Assembly (NCBI RefSeq): GCF_900168115.1
Contig: NZ_FUZC01000006.1
Span: 186,001 to 250,000, forward strand
Origin: Salegentibacter salinarum
GTDB lineage: Bacteria > Bacteroidota > Bacteroidia > Flavobacteriales > Flavobacteriaceae
Direction: 5' to 3'
Length of the DNA stretch: 64,000 nucleotides
Each line of letters starts with the position of its first letter. The first letter of the stretch is position 1. Both the position numbers and the translations under genes were made by a program. A model generated the notes under the pieces. That model worked only from the letters and a program-made list of their open reading frames with translations. It did no database searches and had not been told where the DNA came from. This document shows, one piece after another, positions 52,717 to 60,518 of this stretch.

Positions 52717-54756
52717 ATGAGCAGTACAGAATTCGACAACATTGCATTCGATTTGCCGAAGAATCAATCGAACGTCATTAAGGTTATTGGTGTAGGTGGA
52801 GGAGGCAGCAATGCCATAAACCACATGTTCCAGTTAGGAATTAAAGGAGTAGATTTCGTGGTGTGCAATACAGATGCACAAGCCCTTGACAATAGCCCCG
52901 TTCCTAATAAAATACAGTTAGGTGTAAGCCTAACCGAAGGTTTAGGAGCCGGTGCTAACCCGTTAATTGGGGAGCAGGCAGCCGTAGAAAGTTTTGATGA
53001 AATTAAACAAATGCTTGATGTAAATACCAAAATGGTATTTATCACCGCAGGTATGGGAGGTGGTACCGGAACAGGTGCGGCTCCTGTAATTGCGAAACAA
53101 GCTAAAGATATGGATATCCTAACGGTTGGGATCGTGACCATTCCTTTTCAGTTTGAAGGGAAAATGAGGAATGAGCAAGCGCAACTGGGGGTAGAAAAAC
53201 TTAGAAGTCACGTAGATTCTTTAATCGTAATCAATAATAATAAACTTCGGGAAGTGTATGGAAACCTTGGATTTAAAGCCGGGTTCTCTAAAGCCGATGA
53301 GGTTTTAGCTACCGCTTCCAGGGGTATTGCTGAAGTTATTACACATCACTATACGCAAAACATTGACCTTAGGGATGCAAAAACCGTATTAAGCAACAGC
53401 GGAACTGCGATTATGGGATCGGCCCAGGCCACTGGTGCAACCAGAGCTCAGGATGCTATAAGCAAAGCACTGGATTCTCCTTTATTAAATGATAATAAGA
53501 TTACCGGTGCCCAAAACGTATTACTGCTAATCGTTTCGGGTGGCGAGGAAATTACTATTGATGAAATTGGAGAAATCAACGATCATATCCAGGCAGAAGC
53601 CGGTCACAGCGCCAATATTATTATGGGTGTTGGTGAAGATGAAGCTTTAGATGATGCAATTTCGGTAACAATTATCGCTACGGGGTTTAACGTAGAGCAA
53701 CAAAATGAAATTGTAAATACTGAAACAAAAAAAATTATCCACACCCTGGAGGATGATCAAAAAGCTGAACAAAAATTAGATCCGAAGAAAAGAGGTTTTT
53801 ATCCAAAATACAATCAGCAGATTGAAGAACCGAAGCAGGAAGAGGAACCAACCGCACAGGAACCTGATAGTACAATCGTCCATACTTTAGACGATAGTGT
53901 AGAGGAAGTAGATGAAGTTGGTAATATCCAGGTGAAAGAAGACGAACTATATAAAACGCCAAAATCAGCGCGGGATATGGAAGTTTCTTATGAAGAAATA
54001 AATCCTGATGATTTTATCATTAATGATACTTCAGAAGAAATTAAATCTATGGAAGTGAATGAGCCGGAAGAGGTTCAAAATGATAATGAAGAGCAAATAA
54101 TGTTCACTTTCGATTTTCCTATTAATCAGGAGAAAAAAGAAGAACCAAAGAAGGAACAACCAAAGCGGGAAGAGCCTAAAGCTCAAACTCAACAGCCAAA
54201 ACCAGAGCAAAAGGAAGTTAGACATCAGCTTGAAGAAGATGAGTCTAAAAATATTGAAGTAAACGAACCTGTAGAGATCGTACCTGTAACCGAGAGTTCT
54301 ACTCGCGGTGTGAAGCGTTACAGCCTGGACGATTATATGGAGTTTGAGCAATCTTTAGACAGATCTAAGCCCCAGCCTAAGAAAAAAGAGGAGCCAAAAG
54401 ATGAGACTATTGCTTTTGAGAAAAAAACGCTAAAACCGGAGCCTCAAACTCCTGAGAAGAAACAGGAAGAAAATGGAGGCGAAGAAGACCCGTTTAATAA
54501 TCCTATTTCTGAAGTTTTAATAGAGCGCGCAGCCGAGCGCAGGGCGAAAATGAAAGAGTTTAATTACAAGTTTAGAAGTAATGCCGCCCAAATTGATGAA
54601 ATTGAAAAGCAACCTGCTTACAAAAGGCAGGGAGTAGACCTGGATAAAAATCAACCGGGGGAAGGAAAATTGTCGCGAACTACCTTAGGTAAAGACGATA
54701 ATGATGATCTTCATTTTAGAAGAAACAATTCCTTTTTACATGATAATGTAGACTAA
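52717..54756 (+). CDS. ftsZ: Cell division protein FtsZ with long C-terminal linker
   Basis: 679 residues, far longer than the ~385 usual in E. coli. Residues 1-~330 are the tubulin-like GTPase: GVGGGGSNAINHMFQLGIKG, the GGGTGTG loop at residues 114-120, and the T7 segment GFKAGFSKADEVLATASRGI. Residues ~340-679 form a charged, Glu/Lys/Pro-rich linker (for example EEPKKEQPKREEPKAQTQQP) ending in a conserved-looking tail. It polymerises into the Z ring. It is the last gene of the cluster, followed by a terminator. Confidence 0.97.
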   Translation: MSSTEFDNIAFDLPKNQSNVIKVIGVGGGGSNAINHMFQLGIKGVDFVVCNTDAQALDNSPVPNKIQLGVSLTEGLGAGANPLIGEQAAVESFDEIKQMLDVNTKMVFITAGMGGGTGTGAAPVIAKQAKDMDILTVGIVTIPFQFEGKMRNEQAQLGVEKLRSHVDSLIVINNNKLREVYGNLGFKAGFSKADEVLATASRGIAEVITHHYTQNIDLRDAKTVLSNSGTAIMGSAQATGATRAQDAISKALDSPLLNDNKITGAQNVLLLIVSGGEEITIDEIGEINDHIQAEAGHSANIIMGVGEDEALDDAISVTIIATGFNVEQQNEIVNTETKKIIHTLEDDQKAEQKLDPKKRGFYPKYNQQIEEPKQEEEPTAQEPDSTIVHTLDDSVEEVDEVGNIQVKEDELYKTPKSARDMEVSYEEINPDDFIINDTSEEIKSMEVNEPEEVQNDNEEQIMFTFDFPINQEKKEEPKKEQPKREEPKAQTQQPKPEQKEVRHQLEEDESKNIEVNEPVEIVPVTESSTRGVKRYSLDDYMEFEQSLDRSKPQPKKKEEPKDETIAFEKKTLKPEPQTPEKKQEENGGEEDPFNNPISEVLIERAAERRAKMKEFNYKFRSNAAQIDEIEKQPAYKRQGVDLDKNQPGEGKLSRTTLGKDDNDDLHFRRNNSFLHDNVD

Positions 54757-54786
54757 CACCAATCTTTTTTATATTACTGTTCATAA

Positions 54787-54817
54787 AAAAAGGTGCCTCG
54801 CAATGGGCACCTTTTTT
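54787..54817 (+). terminator. Terminator after ftsZ
   Basis: AAAAAGGTGCC (54787-54797) pairs with GGCACCTTTTT (54806-54816) around an 8-nt loop and is followed by another T. It ends the dcw cluster. The A-run on the other side lets it also serve the convergent small gene. Confidence 0.9.
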
Positions 54818-54837
54818 GATTTATAAAAACCTCTTAT

Positions 54838-55041
54838 TTATGTTTTCTTCTCGGCTTCAATATCTTCGGTATCCTTTCTTCTTTTTATGAGAGAAATTCC
54901 TGAAATAAAGAAAATAAATCCAATAATGGACAGCGCCCACGGGCTTAACATAAGAGCAATACTTCCAAAAATTCCCAGAATTCCCATTACCAGTGCAATA
55001 GCACCGCCAACAGTTAAGATAATTCCTAAGACTTTAATCAT
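54838..55041 (-). CDS. Small two-helix membrane protein
   Basis: 67 residues: two hydrophobic helices (LGIILTVGGAIALVMGILGI and ALSIIGFIFFISGISLIKRR) and a charged cytosolic tail (DTEDIEAEKKT). Family not recognised. It is convergent with ftsZ and stands alone on the minus strand, 91 nt from the pyrophosphatase gene. Confidence 0.65.
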   Translation of the reverse strand: MIKVLGIILTVGGAIALVMGILGIFGSIALMLSPWALSIIGFIFFISGISLIKRRKDTEDIEAEKKT

Positions 55042-55132
55042 AACTAAAATGTTTTGGTTAGGAGATTAAAGGTAACCAAATGTTTGAAAATCAAAGCGCG
55101 ATTAACATTTCTTAAAGAAACGAGCTAAATAG

Positions 55133-55738
55133 CTAAGGTTCGGCAATCCATTTTTCTATTTCTGAAATTGCTTCAGTTTCATCGCCCCAGCCCTCAATTT
55201 CCAAAACCTGGGATTTATCATAATAAGTAAACCAGCTTTCCAGGATCTTAATTACTTCAGGATAATCTGAACTAAAGGTTTTATAATTTTCAATACTAAT
55301 AATTTGATCATTTAGTTCGGCGGGAATAGCGATAATCTTAAAATCCAATTCATTTTCGTCTATTAGTTTAACTACCGCAATAGGAATAATTTCTACGATG
55401 CTACCGGTTTTTTGACTTTCACCAAGTACCAGTACGTCTACCGCATCACCATCCCCTCCTTGCTCGGGATCTGAAAATGTTGAAGGAATAAAACCATAAT
55501 TTCCGGGATATGGCAGGAAGTTTATAATACGATCTTTTCCATCTCTTTGGTCTACCAAAAACTTCTTTTTGCTCTTATGATATTCAATCTTTTTATTGGT
55601 TCCCGCCGGAATTTCAATCACTGCCCGGTAATTTCCGTTGCTTGTTTTTGTTGGCAATTTCCCTAAATCTTCTGGGGTTTTACAAGATGAAAAAATGAGA
55701 AATATGCCCAAATAAATAGTGAAGCGGAAAATTTTCAT
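55133..55738 (-). CDS. Lipoprotein inorganic pyrophosphatase, family I
   Basis: 201 residues with a lipoprotein signal (MKIFRFTIYLGIFLIFSSC), then the soluble family I PPase fold: YRAVIEIPAGTNKKIEYHKS, FLPYPGNYGFIPSTFSDPEQ and the metal site GGDGDAVDVLVLGES. The DxDxxD aspartates are kept although the usual Pro after the second Asp is Ala. It would hydrolyse pyrophosphate outside the cytosol, an unusual location. It lies 10 nt after an unknown lipoprotein gene and is probably cotranscribed. Confidence 0.88.
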   Translation of the reverse strand: MKIFRFTIYLGIFLIFSSCKTPEDLGKLPTKTSNGNYRAVIEIPAGTNKKIEYHKSKKKFLVDQRDGKDRIINFLPYPGNYGFIPSTFSDPEQGGDGDAVDVLVLGESQKTGSIVEIIPIAVVKLIDENELDFKIIAIPAELNDQIISIENYKTFSSDYPEVIKILESWFTYYDKSQVLEIEGWGDETEAISEIEKWIAEP

Positions 55739-55748
55739 CTTCTAAATT

Positions 55749-56306
55749 TTAGTCCCAGTAAATCATAAAGTATTTGATTTTGGCCTCATCCGGAATTTGA
55801 GAAGCTCTAATCTTGGAATCGGTATCGTACCTTAAATCTGAAGGTAATTCCTTTTTATCTATGGTGATGTAAGCATTAATTTCATCAAGAAAAACCACGG
55901 CCGCGTTAAGCGTATTTTCAATTCTGGAAATATTATAATCTTCCATAATATCCTTAAAAGTGCTGGCTGTACTCAAACCGCTTTTGGTTTCATATCGTGG
56001 ATCAAGAACTCTTATATACCCGATAGTACTGGTAGAATCAAATTCCTGCAGTGGTTCTAAGATCATTAATGGTTGACCTCCTTTTTCAAAAACCTTTATT
56101 TCACTGGTAGCTCGAAATTCTTCGGCACCACTTTTTTGTTTTACAAGAGAATCTTCAGAAAAAAGGGAGTCTAACTGGTTAATTTTAATATCCCGGTTAA
56201 CTGGGCCCACCTGGTTGGCAGTAATTAAAAAAGGATTGTCTTCATCTTTTTGACAGGAGGTTAAACCTAAAGTTAAACCAAGAATAAGTAGCAAAGATTT
56301 TTTCAT
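55749..56306 (-). CDS. Unknown lipoprotein
   Basis: 185 residues with lipobox LTSC in MKKSLLLILGLTLGLTSC. The residues after the Cys (QKDED) resemble the acidic lipoprotein export signal that sends lipoproteins to the surface in Bacteroidota, so surface exposure is possible. The body has no domain I recognise; stretches such as DIKINQLDSLFSED and TIGYIRVLDPRYETK are beta/helix mixed. It lies 10 nt before the lipoprotein pyrophosphatase gene. Confidence 0.75.
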   Translation of the reverse strand: MKKSLLLILGLTLGLTSCQKDEDNPFLITANQVGPVNRDIKINQLDSLFSEDSLVKQKSGAEEFRATSEIKVFEKGGQPLMILEPLQEFDSTSTIGYIRVLDPRYETKSGLSTASTFKDIMEDYNISRIENTLNAAVVFLDEINAYITIDKKELPSDLRYDTDSKIRASQIPDEAKIKYFMIYWD

Positions 56307-56331
56307 TTTTGAGATTGAATAGTGATGATAT

Positions 56332-57861
56332 TTATTTTAATAATTTGTTGAGTACGCCCATTACGCCTCTTATAAATGTTGCACTGGTAAGCACTTTAAT
56401 TACTGCTCCCTGAGTTTTATTGGTGGTCTTTCGGGAAGTTTTACTACTGGCTTTTTCCCTTTCTGAAGCTTCAGCTTCAGCCTTTTCTTTAGCTTCTTTA
56501 GCTTCGGCTTCCTCAATTTTTTTATTCAGAAGTTCATAAGCGCTCTCACGATCTATTTCTTCGTTATATTTTGGACGTAATTTAGACTGAAAAATAAGTT
56601 CTTCAAGTTCGGTATCGGTCAAAATATCCATCCTGCTCCTTGGTGCTCTTAACATGGTGGCAGATAGAGCAGAAGGCCGTCCTTTTTCGTCTAAAGCCGA
56701 AACCAGCGCTTCGCCAATACCTAACGAGGTAAGTTGGTTTTTGGTATCGTAATATTCTGAAATAGGATAATTTTCAGCCGATAATTTTATCGCCTTTCGA
56801 TCTTTAGCGGTAAATGCTCGTAGCGCATGCTGAATTTTTAAACCCAACTGGCCCAATACTTCGGAAGGAACATCGGTAGGATTTTGAGTGACAAAATAAA
56901 GGCCTACCCCTTTAGATCGAATTAATTTTACAATACTTTCTATTTGATCCAGCAATGGGCCTGAAGCTTCCTTGAAAATAAGATGAGCTTCATCTATAAA
57001 TAAAACCAGTTTAGGTTTGTCGCTATCGCCTTCTTCGGGAAAAGTGGTGTAGATCTCTGCGAGTAAACTCAGTATAAAAGTTGAAAACAACTTCGGTTTG
57101 TCCTGAATATCGGTAAGTCGCATGATATTTACATAACCCTGGCCGTTTTCGTCTTTTCGGGTAAGATCAGTTACATCAAAAGAGCGTTCTCCAAAAAAAC
57201 GTTCGGCACCTTGTTGTTCAAGAGCTACAATTTTTCTAAGAATAGCGCCGGTGGAGGCGCTTGAAATTCTTCCGTATTCGTTTTCTATAGTTTCGCGCCC
57301 TTCATTGGTGACATATTGAAGCATTTTTTTTAAATCCTTCAAATCTAATAATGGTAATTGATGATCGTCGCAGTATTTAAAAATAATAGCGAGAATCCCT
57401 TCCTGGGTTGGGGTAACATCCAAAATTCGAGATAAAAGAATAGGGCCAAATTCACTAAGCGTAGCCCTTAAACGAACGCCATCCTGTTCTGAAATGGTAA
57501 GAAATTCAACCGGCGATTTCGAAGCTTCAAACGGAAAACCTATTTTTTGATGTCTTTCGTGTAGAAATTCTTCTCCGGCAGATGGTTTGGCGATCCCACT
57601 AAGGTCTCCTTTTACATCCATCAATAAAACCGGAACGCCTTTTTGCGAAAGGTTTTCAGCCAGAATTTGCAGCGTTTTTGATTTACCCGTTCCCGTAGCC
57701 CCGGCAATTAGTCCGTGGCGGTTCATAGTCTTTAGCGGAATTTTAACCGCAGCATCTGCAAAAGTTTCCCCATTTAGCATCGCCGCACCCAAATGGATAT
57801 AATCCCCTTTTGGCTGGTAGGCATTGCGAATATGATCTACAAATTCTTGTGTTTTATCCAC
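56332..57861 (-). CDS. HerA-like ATPase (DUF853)
   Basis: 509 residues. HLGAAMLNGETFADAAVKIP and Walker A GLIAGATGTGKSKTLQILAE, followed by LLMDVKGDLSGIAK and Walker B PKLVLFIDEAHLIFKEASG, are the pattern of the DUF853 HerA/FtsK-superfamily ATPases. TQNPTDVPSEVLGQLGLKIQ and HALRAFTAKDRKAIK follow. The last ~90 residues are a charged coiled-coil segment (EEAEAKEAKEKAEAEASERE). Its cellular role (DNA translocation) is inferred from the family; no nuclease partner NurA is adjacent. Confidence 0.9.
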   Translation of the reverse strand: MDKTQEFVDHIRNAYQPKGDYIHLGAAMLNGETFADAAVKIPLKTMNRHGLIAGATGTGKSKTLQILAENLSQKGVPVLLMDVKGDLSGIAKPSAGEEFLHERHQKIGFPFEASKSPVEFLTISEQDGVRLRATLSEFGPILLSRILDVTPTQEGILAIIFKYCDDHQLPLLDLKDLKKMLQYVTNEGRETIENEYGRISSASTGAILRKIVALEQQGAERFFGERSFDVTDLTRKDENGQGYVNIMRLTDIQDKPKLFSTFILSLLAEIYTTFPEEGDSDKPKLVLFIDEAHLIFKEASGPLLDQIESIVKLIRSKGVGLYFVTQNPTDVPSEVLGQLGLKIQHALRAFTAKDRKAIKLSAENYPISEYYDTKNQLTSLGIGEALVSALDEKGRPSALSATMLRAPRSRMDILTDTELEELIFQSKLRPKYNEEIDRESAYELLNKKIEEAEAKEAKEKAEAEASEREKASSKTSRKTTNKTQGAVIKVLTSATFIRGVMGVLNKLLK

Positions 57862-57937
57862 GTTTCAAATTTCCTTAAAAATAAGAATTGTTGCGAATAA
57901 TCGCCGGGTTTCAGTGAATTTACTTTAAAACGAAAAA

Positions 57938-58990
57938 TTATTTCACCGGATTTTCTAAAAGTTCTATGCTTCCCTTTGTGGCATTTATCTTCGCTTTCAA
58001 TCCGTTAGGTACGGTAATATTATCGTCTATATGGCCAATCATCGCTCCCGAAAAAGCGGGAATATGTAAAGGTTTTATATAATGATCCATCACTTCTTCC
58101 ATGGTCAGGGAGCCATAACCCGAACCGCCGGGATTGCAGCTAGTACATTTTCCAAAGACAAATCCGCTGATTTTATTCAGAACTCCGCCTAACTGCAACT
58201 GACTCATCATTCGGTCTACGGCATAAATTTGTTCGCCTACATCTTCTAAATACAGGATATTGTTTTCCCAGTTTGTAGGGAAATATTCTGATCCCATAAT
58301 TCCGGTAAGAACCGAAAGATTTCCACCTATTAATCGGCCGGTGGCTTCGCCGGGTTGAATAGTTCTAATGCGGTTTTTAGTTTGGGCCAGGTGATCGCCT
58401 TTATCTGTAGGATTTGTAAAAGTGATTTTCTCGTTATCGAATAATAAACGTTTAAAATGATCAAAACTGAAGGTATTCCAGGTAGAAACGGCTAAAGGAC
58501 CGTGATAAGTTACAAGCCCGGTTTTTTCGAAAATCGCCAGGTGTAGTGCCGTGATATCGCTATATCCAATAAAAATTTTTGGATTGTTCTTTATAGCTTC
58601 GTAGTCTAATTTATTTAAAATTCTCGCTGCACCTGATCCTCCTCGAAGCGCCATAACCGCTTGTATGGAATCGTCGCGAAACATATTGTTGAGTTCTTCG
58701 GCACGTTCTTCATCGGTTCCCGCAAGGTGCCCGTAGCTACTTTTTACAAACTTGCCGAATTTCACTTTTAAGCCCATCGCCTCAAGGCTTTCTTTAGCAA
58801 TTAGATAAGGTTCTGTTTCAAAAATCGCGCTGGAAGGGCTTACCACACCAACCGTATCGCCCTCTTCTAATCCCTGTGGAATGATCACTGAATTATTTGA
58901 GGGGGCAATTTTATCAATTTCGGTAATATTCGTCAGTGGAAAAGCTAAACTTCCTATTCCTATATTTTGAATGAATTTTCTACGTTGCAT
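57938..58990 (-). CDS. S66-family LD-carboxypeptidase
   Basis: 350 residues from MQRRKFIQNIGIGSLAFPLT, a signal with a twin-Arg-like RRKFI; the longer frame to 59083 overlaps the neighbour and is rejected. Catalytic serine in IFIGYSDITALHLAIFEKTG, Glu in ILYLEDVGEQIYAVDRMMSQ and His in SGAMIGHIDDNITV match the LdcA/MccF triad. It would trim tetrapeptides to tripeptides in peptidoglycan recycling, though MccF-like substrates are possible. It starts 26 nt after the S13 peptidase gene. Confidence 0.92.
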   Translation of the reverse strand: MQRRKFIQNIGIGSLAFPLTNITEIDKIAPSNNSVIIPQGLEEGDTVGVVSPSSAIFETEPYLIAKESLEAMGLKVKFGKFVKSSYGHLAGTDEERAEELNNMFRDDSIQAVMALRGGSGAARILNKLDYEAIKNNPKIFIGYSDITALHLAIFEKTGLVTYHGPLAVSTWNTFSFDHFKRLLFDNEKITFTNPTDKGDHLAQTKNRIRTIQPGEATGRLIGGNLSVLTGIMGSEYFPTNWENNILYLEDVGEQIYAVDRMMSQLQLGGVLNKISGFVFGKCTSCNPGGSGYGSLTMEEVMDHYIKPLHIPAFSGAMIGHIDDNITVPNGLKAKINATKGSIELLENPVK

Positions 58991-59015
58991 TTGTGAAGAT
59001 TTTAAAGATTTAAAG

Positions 59016-60350
59016 TTAGTAATTATCACGAATGTTGAGCAGGACTTTTTCCATTTCAGCCTTAAGTACAGGAGTAGGTACAATGTAATTGCTATTCATA
59101 AAACTAAAAATCAGGATTTTTCCGCTTTTGGTTTTTAGGTATCCGCTAAGGCTATGATTGTTTTTTAAGGTCCCGGTTTTAGCAAAAACATATGGCTCCT
59201 CGGCTTTGTAATAATTCTTTATAGTTCCGGAATGTCCGCCGGTGGGCAGCATATCTAATAATTCTTTTTCGGGTACTTCGGCTTTTATTTTCGTTAGTAA
59301 TTTTACGATGCTTCGGGGAGTAAAAAGATTGTAGCGTGAAAGCCCGGAGCCATCATACCACATAGGTTCATCGGGAAGATCTTTAAGGTGATTTTTCTTC
59401 ATATAATCTATGGCGATATCAGATTTAAGTGTGTCAGATAACTTTCCTGCGGCCATTATTAGAATCTGTTCAGCAATAAAATTATCGCTTACTTTCAGCA
59501 TTTCCTTATATACACTATCGCTGGGAATACTATATCGTGTTTTATCAAGCTTTTTATTTATTTCTGAATTCTGAACCAGGCTAACCGGTTTTTGTAGCGT
59601 ATCATTTAAAAGTTTCAGGAGAATTTCCGAAGAATATTTAAAAGGTACAGATTGCGAAAAATCTGATTGCTTTTGTTGATTATTAAAGAGGAAGCTATTC
59701 TTGACAATATCGCGTCTAAGGCGAGCTGAAACGAGGCTATCTTTTGAACTTACCAGCGAATCTTTAAAAATTGGAGGAGAAACCACGGGAAACTCCTCAT
59801 TTTTTTCAAATTTAAAACCTACCATATTGCCATAAATAGGAAAGGCAGTCCGCTCTGCCGAGTAGTAGGCATTATAATCGTCCCAGGCCCAGCCGGGCCC
59901 CTGATATTTTTCAGTATACGTTGGCGCTACATATGCTAAATGATTTTTATTATTCTTTAAAAATTCAAAAACTGTAGAACTTGGTAAATTTCCATTTAAA
60001 AATGTTGGGTCCCCAGTGGCCTTAAAATAAAGGGTATCGTTTTCAATAGCATATTTAAGAGCCGGAATGGAATCACCCAGGATTTTTAGGCCTGCGTAGA
60101 ATGTAAATAATTTGGTGTTTGAAGCTGGCGTAAAATATTTATCGGCATTGTGGCTATAAATGGTTTTATCCTTTTCAGGATCGACAAGCATAAATCCTGC
60201 AAATCCCTGTTTAAAAACCGTAGATTCATTTAAAATTTTATCTAAGGGCTTGCTTATTTTTCGCGTGGTGGAACATGAGGAAAGCGCAATAATAATGAGG
60301 AGAAAGAAAGTGTTTTTCACTGATAAATTAAAAGTCGGGTAGATTTTCAC
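59016..60350 (-). CDS. dacB: D-alanyl-D-alanine carboxypeptidase, S13/PBP4 family
   Basis: 444 residues with a lipoprotein Cys26 (LSSC). The SxxK motif is Ser77-Lys80 (TPASNTKLFTFYAGLKILGD), SxN is in LKVSDNFIAEQILIMAAGKL and KTG is in VFAKTGTLKNNHSLSGYLKT. The mid-protein GDPTF and WAWDD segments are typical of PBP4/DacB. It cleaves terminal D-Ala or cross-links in the periplasm. It is directly upstream of the S66 LD-carboxypeptidase gene. Confidence 0.92.
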   Translation of the reverse strand: MKIYPTFNLSVKNTFFLLIIIALSSCSTTRKISKPLDKILNESTVFKQGFAGFMLVDPEKDKTIYSHNADKYFTPASNTKLFTFYAGLKILGDSIPALKYAIENDTLYFKATGDPTFLNGNLPSSTVFEFLKNNKNHLAYVAPTYTEKYQGPGWAWDDYNAYYSAERTAFPIYGNMVGFKFEKNEEFPVVSPPIFKDSLVSSKDSLVSARLRRDIVKNSFLFNNQQKQSDFSQSVPFKYSSEILLKLLNDTLQKPVSLVQNSEINKKLDKTRYSIPSDSVYKEMLKVSDNFIAEQILIMAAGKLSDTLKSDIAIDYMKKNHLKDLPDEPMWYDGSGLSRYNLFTPRSIVKLLTKIKAEVPEKELLDMLPTGGHSGTIKNYYKAEEPYVFAKTGTLKNNHSLSGYLKTKSGKILIFSFMNSNYIVPTPVLKAEMEKVLLNIRDNY

Positions 60351-60452
60351 AATTATAAAATTTTAAACAGGTTTACTGATTTTTAAAAAATTAGCACAAA
60401 GTTAATTTAATTACCAAGAAGTTAATAAAAGTTTAATTTTTAAGTCCACAAA

Positions 60453-60485
60453 TTTGCCCAGTTCTGGCGCTTTTCGGTATATTTA
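60453..60485 (+). promoter_or_regulatory. Promoter of the SusC/SusD operon
   Basis: TTTG (60453-60456), then 21 nt, then TATATTTA (60478-60485), a one-base miss to TAnnTTTG. The start near 60492 gives a leader of about 27 nt. It is the only good candidate in the 168-nt gap between dacB and the receptor gene. Confidence 0.45.
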
Positions 60486-60518
60486 ATTTATAATTGAGAA
60501 AACTTTAACACAAAAGGA

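Noticed and set aside
52764-53141. 125-codon minus-strand reading frame inside ftsZ
   Set aside because: Antisense to the conserved GTPase domain; composition is that of reversed Gly/Ala/Ile codons.
58991-59083. N-terminal extension of the S66 peptidase
   Set aside because: It would overlap dacB and hide the signal starting at MQRRKFIQ.
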